A stretch of DNA of 64,000 bases from Heterostelium album PN500. Its lineage: Eukaryota > Evosea > Eumycetozoa > Acytosteliales > Acytosteliaceae. Each line of letters opens with the position of its first letter. The first letter of the stretch is position 1. Below, in pieces: positions 1 to 9,740 of the stretch. Made by a program: the position numbers and the translations under genes. Under the pieces are notes generated by a model. The model searched no databases, was not told where the DNA came from, and saw only the letters and a list, made by a program, of their open reading frames with translations. The DNA lies in contig NW_008805089.1 of NCBI RefSeq assembly GCF_000004825.1, positions 620,001 through 684,000 on the forward strand, in the 5' to 3' direction.

Positions 1-645
1 ATCAGCTTTTGGAAAAGACATCATCGCGCCAGTCAGCTCCGTAGTTCTCCCTTGAAAAGTTCAACTTCTCCACATTTTATTTTGTATATCCAACCCTAAA
101 CGTTCAAAAATACCTCCACCACAATCACTTCACAACGTCAACCTTAAACTGTCTCTCACCTTGTCTTTTCTCAGTGACATATAAAACTTTTTTCTACCAG
201 AAAAGTTTTAATGTTATTTAAGATCTATAAGGTGCCCACTGCTATCGAGTTCTCTTTATTTCTTTCTCTCTCGTACAAAAGATAAGTTTTAATTAAAGAA
301 AATTTTCTTCTTATATTATATACTTCATCCCACTTTCACAATCAATCATACCGCCTCACCAAAATATATATATATATCAGAAAATTTATTATTTCAAAAA
401 TTACACTCTCTATTAAACATCAATTCCGTCCTACAATTTGTCTTCAATTCCACTGTTATAATTTGCCAAACTAGTAAGCAATTTAAATAACAAACATCAA
501 TAACAATCTTAATTCCATTCAAACAACAGCAATAATCAACAACAATAATAATTCAACAACAATCAACAACAACAATAATTCAATAATAATAATTATAATT
601 TTAAATTTATTTTATCAATTTTAAATTCAACTATTTTGTCAAACA
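1..645. promoter_or_regulatory. Upstream region and probable 5' leader of the Zn2Cys6 factor
   Basis: AT-rich DNA without a supported gene. The last 120 bases before the ATG at 646 are a CAA/AAT-rich tract typical of dictyostelid 5' leaders. No specific operator could be recognised. Confidence 0.4.
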
Positions 646-2954
646 ATGTACGTCACACATATTATCAATCAATCAGGTCAAGTACCAATGCAACACTACA
701 ATGTTAATGTTCAACAACAACAGTTGTTACAAAACGTTATGAACAACAACAACAATGCTACCAACAACAACAATAATATTGTTTCACAACAAATTTCCAG
801 TCTCTTGACTGATCAAATCCAACAACAAGTTTCATCGATTCAAGTTGTTGCCCCATCGGCCATTGCCCCAGTTGTTGCTGACCAACAACAGCCACAACAA
901 CCACCAGTCAAGAAACGTGCCAAGAAAGCTTGTTTGAATTGCCGTTCCTCCAAGGTAGCCTGTGACCACAATCGTCCCTGCCTCAGATGTACAAAACATG
1001 GAATTGAGGACAGTTGTCTTGATATTCCAAGAAAGCCCAAGGTTGTCGGAAAGCGTCTCAAGAAGGATGCCAATTCGTCGCCATCTTCTGCGCTCGTCCA
1101 CACCACTACCGAGCCAATCATCCTGCTCACAGATAATGGTTCCATAGTCGGTCAACAAGGAGCCTCTGCCAAAAAGGTTAACTCCAAAGTTGGTGCCAAT
1201 GCTCCCAAGCCCCAAATGACAACCTATCCTGGAATTCAAGACACCTCCAGTCTTGTAAATAGTATCAAAAACAACCCACACCTCCAACAACAAATCCCTC
1301 ACTATCTCAACCTCACCTCTAACAACAACAACAAATCTCAACCACCCTCACCAACCAACAACCAAGGTAGTAATATCATTCAATCCTCAACTAATGGTAA
1401 TCAACAGATGTTCAAGTTTGTTGGTACTACTGACCAAAACAACAACGTCCAACAACACCAACAATCATCGCCCCAACAACATCAATCTGTTAAAGAAGAG
1501 AATGATATTACTGCCTCTGGTAACCCCATATTTATTCCTTATGTATTTAATAGCAACATCGACAATAAGGAAATGTCGTCAGTCGACGCCATCAACAAAA
1601 GTGAGCTATCTGCCAGCAACAACAATAGCATTCAATTCATGTCCTCGCCAACAATGAATGGTACTTCGCCCGCCTCAAGTATACCATCGTCTCCACAATC
1701 TGCGTTCTCAACACCATCGCCTTCAATCTCTGCCTACTCCTCCGACTCGTCCCCAGCAAGTCCCCACGCTCACTTTGATATGATATTCCAAACCAACGCT
1801 AGCTTAGACTATCAACATCTCCACCATCAACAACAACAACAACACAACCAACACCAACAACTCAACAATTCATCTTCACTCTGTCATCCATATGTTGACA
1901 CAAATAACGAAGACACCAACAACTCCAAATCCGCAACTGGAGGTGCCATCTCACCAATCCAGACCGTTGTTGAAAACGTATGTGCCAACCTCTCCAATCT
2001 CATCAGTACAAGCTCCAGCTTCCAAGAACCAATCGGTGTCGGTTCTTCACCATTCGGATACTGCATGAAGAGTCCATTCTCAATGGACGGTACTCCACAA
2101 CAACAACAATCCGCACAACAACAACAACAACAACTTCAACTCGCCTACAACAACAACAACAACAACCAACTTCAACAACAATTGATTGGAGACAACGTTA
2201 TCCAATCAATTCTCAACAGCGGAAACTTCTTCAACAACCACAACACCAATAGTAACTCACCTGTACATACAATCTTACCTGACGTTCTAGTAAATGAATT
2301 CAAGAAGATTCATCAATCTCTTGAGACAATTACTTCATTCCTTCAGTTCCCCAATATCCAAAGACCACTTTACTCTCCCTCACCCAAAAATCCACTCATT
2401 CCAGGTGGAATTTGGTTGCCTTGCTCAGAGTCGGTAAAATATCTTTAAGAGAATCATTTTTCTCTACATTTCTTTTGATCAACTTATTAATATTTTTAAT
2501 TCTTTTTGTTTTTTTTTTTTTTTAATTATTTTAGGTAAAGAACAATTTACCGCTTTCAAGATGGGCATTCCCAGATCGTAATCTCTTAGACATGAACGAT
2601 AGCTTTGCCAAGCTATTAGGTTTCAAGTCGGAAGAAGATCTGAGGACCTATTCACCTCAGTTAACCTGGGATGATATTGTACATTTTCAAGTGATCCAAT
2701 TTACAAACCGTTACGCGCTGGAAGCAGTCGTCAAAGGAATACGCAAGTTCCAACGTCCATGCCTTTTCAAACATAAACAAGGTGGATACCTGTCCGCAAC
2801 GATCTTGGTTGCCTTTGACACTTGCTACCAATCATTTGAAGTCAGCATCCTTCAGAAACACAACGAAACCCGTGAGGACATCTCCTCCGAGTATGTAATT
2901 AGAGAATACCGTTTTAAGAATGCCTGTCTTGAATTAGATGATATCAATCATTAA
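646..2954 (+). CDS. Zn2Cys6 transcription factor with C-terminal PAS-like domain, AcuK/ERT1 type
   Basis: Exons 646..2433 and 2535..2954 (phase-0 GT-AG intron) give a 735 aa protein. A basic patch precedes a binuclear zinc cluster with Cys at about 96, 99, 106, 112, 115 and 124, spaced CX2CX6CX5CX2CX8C. The eight-residue last gap, rather than the usual six, is the AcuK/ERT1/RDS2 arrangement. Residues 130-560 are low complexity, rich in Asn, Gln and Ser. The second exon encodes a PAS-like fold (NDSFAKLLGFKSEEDL), which the fungal AcuK/ERT1 proteins also carry. Those proteins regulate gluconeogenesis and alternative carbon use; the same role here is an inference. It is expected to act in the nucleus. 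The reading frame is continuous across the junction, so splicing is well supported. Confidence 0.85.
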
Positions 2955-4699
2955 AATCTTCAACAACATCAACAATCAATTATAACTTATACTACCATCA
3001 AAAAACTACACACACAACAACACATCAACTTACCGCACCAACTATGTTTTGTTTTTTTTTTTATTATTATTATTTGTTTTTTTTATATAGATAGATTAAC
3101 TTTCGCCACGACCAACTAAACTACAACCTTACCTTTATATCTATCATTAAACTTTTTGCCCAGATTTCAAAACAATAAACATTACCTTAAATATTTTTTT
3201 TTTCAACGAACTTATTATTTCTTCTTTATAAAAATTTTTTTTTAAAGATCTTTAAGTAATTAATTGTTAGTAACTTATTTTATAGAAAAGAATTAAACAA
3301 ATAATAATTATGCAACTTCATAATATTATATAATATATTTTGTTTATTTCCACCCTTTTTGCTTAAAAAATAAGAGAAAAAAAAGTTAAGAATATTAAAA
3401 AGAGAAATATAATCTAAAAATATAATCTAAAGAGATTCCACATCATCCTGCCTGATCTTACATAGAAAAATAAAAGAAAAATCATAACAATGATATAAAG
3501 AATATATAAAAAGAATAATAGATAATTTATTTGTTTGTAAGTGTCAGATGAAATAGATTAAAAACAAAAAAAAGCATTAATTGAAATTGAATTCATCAGT
3601 ATATATAGGCAATTTGGAATACAACACACATCATCAGTTTAAACAGAACAAAAGTTTATGACACTTAAACACCGGATTAAAGGCGACATTGGGCAAAGAA
3701 TGATAAATCCACAAGGAGCAAAGACAAATTTGGAGACCAAAAATAAAAAACGGCATTTTGTTTTTTCACCAAAAATGCATTTTATTCGTGATTCGGGGGT
3801 TTGTTTTTGAGGAACAAATTTTTGATAACTTAATATTCAGTCGACAAACGTCTAGATTTTAATAATTGGGGTGTCAATTTATATACTTGTTGATGTGTGA
3901 GTTGTTGGGATGTACACATTGATGTCAATATACCGAAAATTAAAAGAATAAAAACTAAAATATAAACAAATAGAATTCACAATTGTATTGTTGGAGATTT
4001 GATTTTAGATTAATGATCATTTTTATCTTTTTTTATAAAAAAAACCACCACATTAACCTTTGTAACTTCCAATAACAATAACATCAAAAACAATGGGTCA
4101 ATATAATCACCCGATATATCACTGCGATGAGGAACTATTTAGTGAGTGACAGAAAAGCAATATAGAATGTTTGAGAAAATTCTTTAGATTATCAGGCATT
4201 AAACTTGTTCTCTTTGCTTTGTCATGTAATCATAACTATACCAAATTTCTTAATATCATGAGCTCCAATATTGGTGATTTCAAAAATACCGGTTAATTTC
4301 GGTGTTTGAATTATTCAAATTCCAATAATTAAAATTAAAATTAGTAATATATGTTTTTAATAATAGGCAAAGGACTCCCAACTAATAAATTTATTTAATT
4401 TAAATTATTTTTTTTTAGTTGAAAATGATTAAACATCAGAAGTGGTAAGGAATTATTCATTGTTTAACTAATGTTTACATAGTTGTTATTTTTAACAGTT
4501 TTGAGATTTTATAGGATACACATAATTTTAATAATTTAATATTCAGAACGGTTTTAAATAGTTAAAGTTTTAAAATTTTTAAATATATATAATTCTAATT
4601 TGTTTGATATATTTTTATTTTAAAAGAATTTATCTATTTAAATAAATCAATTTGTGTTTTGACTAAAAAGTAAAGAAAATTTCTACAGAATTTTTTGGA
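2955..4699. other. Gene-poor AT-rich intergenic stretch
   Basis: About 1.7 kb downstream of the Zn2Cys6 gene. It contains T and A homopolymers and a few short open frames (3658-3810, and scraps between 4093 and 4293). None has recognisable homology or good codon usage, so none is annotated. Confidence 0.5.
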
Positions 4700-4814
4700 T
4701 TATCCACAATTCACAACAAACTCTGATTTTGTTAATCCAAAAAATGAGTTTTTATGTATATCCTTTGGATTAACAAAATAAGATTTTGTTGTAATCTTTG
4801 TGAATTGTGGATAA
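4700..4814. repeat. Long imperfect inverted repeat (hairpin)
   Basis: The outer arms 4700-4716 and 4798-4814 are perfect 17-bp reverse complements. The inner arms 4726-4741 and 4764-4779 are perfect 16-bp reverse complements. Unpaired bulges of 9 and 18 nt separate the arms, and the loop is 22 nt. The transcript of either strand would fold into a hairpin of about 115 nt. It could be a small foldback element or a hairpin RNA precursor; the sequence alone does not decide. Confidence 0.75.
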
Positions 4815-5109
4815 TGTTGTCAAAGAGGTTGGTATTTTGAACAAAAAAAATGATTTAATATATTATATTTGTAAAGCATGTTTAAAAGAACTAAATTTAT
4901 CTTTATTAACTTTCTAAAAAGTAGTAGTTGTTTACAAATTTTTATTTTTAGAAATCTAATTGAGATTGAAAAAATTGATCATCCAATTATATTACTATAT
5001 CGACAACCACTATTAAATCAAACTCATGTTCATATAGTTAAAGAAATGAAAAAAAATTATTTGTCCAGAGTTCAATTTTCAAATAGATTAACATATGATC
5101 CCAAAAAGC

Positions 5110-5593
5110 CATGTGCTCGGATTGAAAAGAGGCCACCATCACATACTCGGATCGAATAGTTTTTTTTTTGAAGTGATAATACAAGGTGGAAGTTGAGATA
5201 TTCAAAACACAACAATTGTACCGAGTGTTTTATTGCAACTAGTAATTAATTAAAATGAACGTCAACTAAAGACCAGGCGGGGGAAATTATATCTGTTCTC
5301 CTTAGGTTGGGACCACCATGATACCACTACTGATGTAGGTCTAAGGGAGTCACAGCGGGCTCTTAGAATTATGAATGGAAACGTTGCTATGATTAGATCC
5401 TCCGTTTGTAATCCCCTAACAAGAAGCATAGGATCTTGAGACTCGAATATATTTAAAGTAGTTTAGGTGTGCTCGATGGAATAGTGGTGTAATGGAAGTA
5501 TATACCACTGACGTATGTATGCTTATCGGCATAAGGATTAACCAGATTCCTTATGCCATAACGCACCAACGATAAATTTGGGAATCATTATAT
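5110..5593. other. tRNA-like scraps and hairpin upstream of tRNA-His
   Basis: Bases 5142-5160 match the first part of the tRNA-His gene downstream (5591-5609) at 17 of 19 positions. Weaker likenesses to the same 5' half lie near 5113-5131 and 5470-5496. A perfect 10-bp stem (5528-5537 with 5548-5557) lies 36 bp upstream of the tRNA. Nothing here forms a complete tRNA. The segment 5250-5450 is less AT-rich than its surroundings but has no recognised product. Confidence 0.45.
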
Positions 5594-5664
5594 GCTCGGA
5601 TCGTATAGTGGCAGTACATGAGGTTGTGGTCCTCCTAACCCTGGTTCGATTCCAGGTCCGAGCA
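5594..5664 (+). tRNA. tRNA-His (anticodon GTG)
   Basis: A 71-nt cloverleaf. The acceptor strands 5594-5600 and 5657-5663 pair over seven bases, followed by discriminator A at 5664. The T arm CCTGG-TTCGATT-CCAGG is perfect and contains the B-box core GGTTCGATTCC. The anticodon loop TTGTGGT gives GTG. The outermost anticodon-stem pair (T with C) is mismatched. The 5' end has no encoded extra G, as usual in eukaryotes, where G-1 is added after transcription. It is the only complete tRNA seen in the window. Confidence 0.9.
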
Positions 5665-6315
5665 CTTAATTTTAATAAATTTTTATTATGACCGCATGCG
5701 GACTTTTTTTTGAAAACAAAACCAAGCGCACTGGTCATGTCTGTGAGTTCTGTGGTGACACCTTCACTGAGCTCTGCAACCCACATGAGCATTTCTTCTT
5801 TAAATGCAGGAATGTAGTTTCACAGCAGTTCCTTTCCTTTATCAAACATTTATACCATAAGTACTGTAACTATAGACTCCGTAATTGGAAGCACTCGTGC
5901 ATCAAGTTCGACGGTCCTATTCGTACTACTGTCCACTTCACCCACCTTACTGCTGCTATCGTACATTCGTTATGGCAGGCGCTGTCCTGTGAAATGTTTG
6001 GTGATGGTACCCATTACAAGCTGGAAAATACCGTCAAGAGCAGTCACCCATTACACCAAATTAATCGATGCCAATTACCACAAGCTTAACTTCACAATCG
6101 CTAATTCTATCTCCCAAGGAATCACTGTCGATTGCTCTGCATTAACGCTTAAATTTAAATCTGATTGGAATCTAAATCCTTCCAACTACGTGCCACCACT
6201 TTATACTGTTGTTCATCAACACGCAACTACTGTTAGATCTATTCTATCCTAATACTACTCAACTTATTAATTAATAATAACTAATAATAATAATAATAAT
6301 AACAATAATAATATT

Positions 6316-6346
<31 letters not shown>

Positions 6347-6485
6347 ATTGGCTATATTTCTCACGGCCTGTGTGAGAATGTAAATATAATATAAAACACG
6401 AACTAGCAGGTTAATATCAATACCTGCAATTTGTTGACTGATCATGAGTCAACAAATCTTTTTTGCAAAAAAAAAAAAAAAAAAA
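5665..6485 (+). mobile_element. 5'-truncated non-LTR retroelement (TRE-like) tail behind tRNA-His
   Basis: About 25 bp after the tRNA begins a coding scrap resembling the C-terminal end of a LINE-type reverse transcriptase polyprotein. It is followed by a (TAA)n-rich stretch, three consecutive hairpins (stems 6358-6364/6372-6378, 6406-6411/6422-6427, 6430-6439/6447-6456) and a 19-nt poly(A) at 6467-6485. Poly(A) and 5' truncation are hallmarks of non-LTR retrotransposition. Dictyostelid TRE elements are known to insert at fixed distances from tRNA genes. The left border is only approximate because no target-site duplication was found. Confidence 0.7.
5688..6252 (+). pseudogene. C-terminal fragment of a retroelement polyprotein, frameshifted
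   Basis: The first frame (5688-6089) carries a zinc-finger-like pattern, CEFCGDTF followed by HEHFFFKC, of the kind found near the C terminus of LINE reverse transcriptase polyproteins. The coding signal then moves to the +1 frame (within 5989-6252), which ends in a natural stop before the 3' hairpins. The shift falls between about 6000 and 6070. The endonuclease and polymerase domains are absent, so this is a dead, 5'-truncated copy. Confidence 0.65.
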
Positions 6486-6591
6486 TCAATATAATAGGAT
6501 GCAGAATAATTAATAAAAATAATAGAAAAGTAAGAGAATCTTTATCGACCGTTGTTGGAGATTGTTGTACTGTAGACTATACTGATTCATT

Positions 6592-6900
6592 GACTTTTCT
6601 CTTTTACTTTTACTTCTACTTCTACTTCTTCTAACTCTTTATGTTCATTACTGTGGTCAACGTCAATTTCCATTTGATTGCTTTCATTATTATCAAAATT
6701 TTCTTGTTCTTGCTCTTTTTCTTTCTCTTGTTGTCGTTATATTATAGTGTAGGTTAGGCAGAGATACACAAACACTGCCTTCTGGGTTGGTAAAGTTTGA
6801 TGAGATTCCAGTATTCTTGGAAACTTCTGGAATCATTGAAGAACGAACTCATTTGATTGTCATGGGTATCGTGTATTTCATCTCGATTGAACCAGTTTAA
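6592..6900. pseudogene. Orphan coding scraps on both strands
   Basis: On the plus strand 6754-6900 is open for 48 codons, with dictyostelid-like codon use, and ends in TAA. On the minus strand 6735-6592 encodes an acidic Glu/Lys/Val-rich tract ending in TGA. Neither has a start codon in context or a recognised family. They could be isolated exon relics or chance frames. Confidence 0.25.
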
Positions 6901-7452
6901 AAGTGAATTGATAATGACTAAATTCTCTCATTTTATATAAATATAGTATGATAAAAATATAAAAAAAAAAAAACGAAAACTTATAAAAATATAAAAATAA
7001 ATGATATTATAACAAATAATTTATAAAAGGCAATGAGTTCTCAATTAATACAAAAAAATAAAAAAATTTTGGTAATAGTATGATAAAGGGGGGTAAAATA
7101 GAGATTAAGTTCAAAATACCTTCAAAACCTCACGTTTATAGTTTAGAGCAAAAACGGTTTTGGCTTCTCGCAACCATCTCAGGCTAAGCAATTAGCCAAG
7201 CCAATCACAATCTCAACCATATGGAACTCGGTATTCAACAACACATCTCTTGTATGGGTATTAGTTTGACCAAAAAACTAGAGAATTTCTTTGTTTTTTA
7301 AAAAAAATTCTCTAAATTACAAAATTTTTTTATCCCTCAGTTTGATCACACTTGTTTATTGCCTCATTTCAAATTTATTTACCCCTCTTAAAATATTATA
7401 TAATTAAAATGTTCATCCTTTTTTTTTCCAAACATCTTTATACAAATAAATA
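6901..7452. promoter_or_regulatory. Intergenic region upstream of the F-box-like gene
   Basis: AT-rich with several A runs and no supported gene. It presumably holds the promoter of the downstream reading frame at 7453. Confidence 0.3.
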
Positions 7453-9199
7453 ATGTCTCATTTGAGATCTCCACGTTCAAAAGTATCATATAGTAGTAAT
7501 GTCCCCTTTTCAAAGGTAGATGTATACGATGATAATGGTAGTATGCCACCTGATACTAGGGTGCTTACTCCCATCCATTGTCAATTGCCATCTTTTGATC
7601 AGAGTTATATCGTTCAGCATGCCTTGCATCAATACCTCGCATTGTTTGAACAAAATAATATCTTGGTTCCACTGATGAGAAAAAAGGTTTCAGATAGTGG
7701 TGGAAACAGAGTTCCTTCTTTCGAGAAACTTCTCACGCTCGCATTGGTTTGCAAATCATGGTTTAAATATGTTTCATGTCGACTCACTCGATTCAATGCA
7801 GCTTGGGAAGGCGATTGTAGTAAATTCGATAAGTTAGAAAGTCGTCTTATCCTCCCAACACCGTGGTCACTCTACCACGTTGATAATATTCTCAGACTAA
7901 CAATCCAAGAGCTTGGTTGGAACGATGAACAAAAGTCTGATGAAGATAGACTGGACATTGTGTGTGGCTATATTGACAATTTCCCAAATCTCACAACCAT
8001 TGTCATTCGAACTCAAGTTGGTGATTGGGTGGTTGACTGTCTAGCCGAGAGCTATCCACATATCGATATTCAAGTAAAAGTTGATTTTCATCATAAATTC
8101 CTCCCCGACTTTGGTGCTGAAGAGATTACCATTGACTATGATCTTTTCGAAATTTAAAAACATAAAGTCTATCAAAATGAAAGTAAAAGACGTCGAGATG
8201 GAAGGTGACAAGAAAATAGTGACAGAAAGCTTTTACAATTTTGTTAGATGGTGGCAAACAGATTCGATTAATCTTCGCTTCGAAAACGTATGGGACGAGA
8301 ATCCCAGAATGCATACTAGATACAACACACTCTTTAGAATCAAGACACTCAGACACTTGAGAATTGATGATGATTTAATAGAACTACGTGATTTACTCGT
8401 TGCGGTCAGCGAATGTCCACATATTGAATCATTGGCAGTTGCTATTTCCTTCTGTCATCTTGGTGGCAGTGAAGATGGTCAAGGACTTTGCAAATGTTAT
8501 GGTATCAACGAGCATAGTGGTGTCCCCATGGATGATCCAGAGAACTGGAACAGAGTATGCAAAGCACTAGCTTCCAATCAAACTATCAAAAGACTTTCCA
8601 TTAGAAATTGGTGTTACCCTGCAAACCATAGAAAGATCACCCCAGAATCTCAACAAGCTTTTGCTCAGATATGGGCATTGAACACAACGATTAAATTCCT
8701 CTTGCTTGACAGCATGAGATTAATTGTTTGCTCGCAACTCTTTGAGTCATTCGAAATCAATAAGACCATCACCCACCTCTTGCTCCACAACTGTATTCAA
8801 GATGACTATCAACTAGAGTTGTCTTTCAAGAAATTCGCGCAAAACAATCAGACAATCACTTTCCTATCGCTATTTAATAATCATGTATCAGGTGGCTATC
8901 ATATTGAAGAGGCATTTAAAACCAACGAAACGATTACTCATTTGATATTACCGGATCTCGTGCAAGCAAATAAGCGATTATTCGAATGCCTGATTGAGAA
9001 AGACAAGATACAGTACTTGGGATTGTCTTCACGTCTCAGGGGAGGTGTTGCACACGAAACCAAGAATTACACCCAAGAATATCGAACCACATCAAAATCA
9101 CTTTGCAATCTCTTTTATTATGTCAATAGTTTTGGTGTGCCTATAAATCGCACATTATCCAATTCTCTATGGAATGATGTAATCAATCTAATAAAATAG
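7453..9199 (+). pseudogene. F-box-like/leucine-rich-repeat protein split by a frameshift
   Basis: The frame from 7453 (234 aa) stops at 8155-8157. The coding signal continues at once in the +1 frame to 9199 (about 345 aa), so one extra base or one missing pair lies near 8141-8156, next to TTTT and AAAAA runs. No GT-AG intron fits between the parts. Residues 88-112 of the first part (FEKLLTLALVCKSWFKYV) resemble an F-box. The second part has repeated units such as NQTIKRL, NTTIKFL, NKTITHL and NETITHL, typical of the large dictyostelid LRR-type families. If intact, it would be a candidate ubiquitin-ligase substrate adaptor. A sequencing error cannot be separated from a genuine pseudogene here. 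Confidence 0.65.
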
Positions 9200-9390
9200 A
9201 CAACCCAATAATAATCAACAGTAATTAAATTAAATCATTAAAAAAAATAAAAAAAAAATAAAAGAATTATGTATTTTTAAGAGTAATCAATAAAATAAAA
9301 AATTATATTACCCTATTAATTAACTTTGTAATTGTCCTTTCTAAAATAAATTGTTAAGTTGGAAGCTGAAACAGATAAATTATTTATCTC

Positions 9391-9538
9391 TTAATACAGT
9401 TGTTTATTTTTCATTAAAATGATACAATCTTCTATAAATGAAACAATTTTGTTTGAAGCCAACAATAATTCTTGAGGAGTAAGTGTATTAGGTGGGATAT
9501 AAAGATTTGGTGCAAATACAACAGCTAATAGATTGAAG
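9391..9538 (-). pseudogene. RhoGAP domain C-terminal exon relic
   Basis: The minus-strand frame ending in TAA at 9391 reads LLAVVFAPNLYIPP, then an acidic/hydrophobic helix. This is the conserved NLAxVFGPNL helix region near the end of RhoGAP domains, with the usual Gly replaced by Ala. A possible acceptor (CTATTAG) precedes it. No earlier RhoGAP exons are visible between 9540 and 9740, where the PH-domain gene ends. It is best read as an orphan exon or gene remnant. Confidence 0.5.
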
Positions 9539-9740
9539 GAAATAAATTTGTTAGTGATCCAGATTTATCAATGAATTATTGTTATTAATATTTACCTAAT
9601 TTGATTTTTTTTATTTCTTTTAATCAAATTTACATTATATCAGTTTTAAATTTAATTCCAAGTAAATGATGACTTTTTTAAATTTGTAATAAAATAGTCT
9701 GTTTTCAAAATTAATATTAATTGTTTTATTTGTATGCATC

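Noticed and set aside
832-1341. 169-aa minus-strand open frame
   Set aside because: It is the antisense shadow of the Zn2Cys6 gene, whose plus-strand frame has clear motifs.
3658-3810. 50-codon open frame starting with ATG
   Set aside because: No family likeness, no context, and weak codon usage in a gene-poor stretch.
4093-4293. Small ATG frame (MGQYNHPIYHCDEELF) followed by possible exon scraps
   Set aside because: Splice phases could not be made consistent and no homology was recognised.
4878-5159. 93-aa plus-strand open frame
   Set aside because: It ends within a tRNA-like scrap and has no recognisable domain; likely chance.
6431-6634. 67-aa open frame with Lys and Phe/Tyr runs
   Set aside because: It reads through the retroelement poly(A) tail and a pyrimidine tract.
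8140-8165. Short intron explaining the frame change in the F-box-like gene
   Set aside because: No GT-AG pair of realistic length restores the frame.
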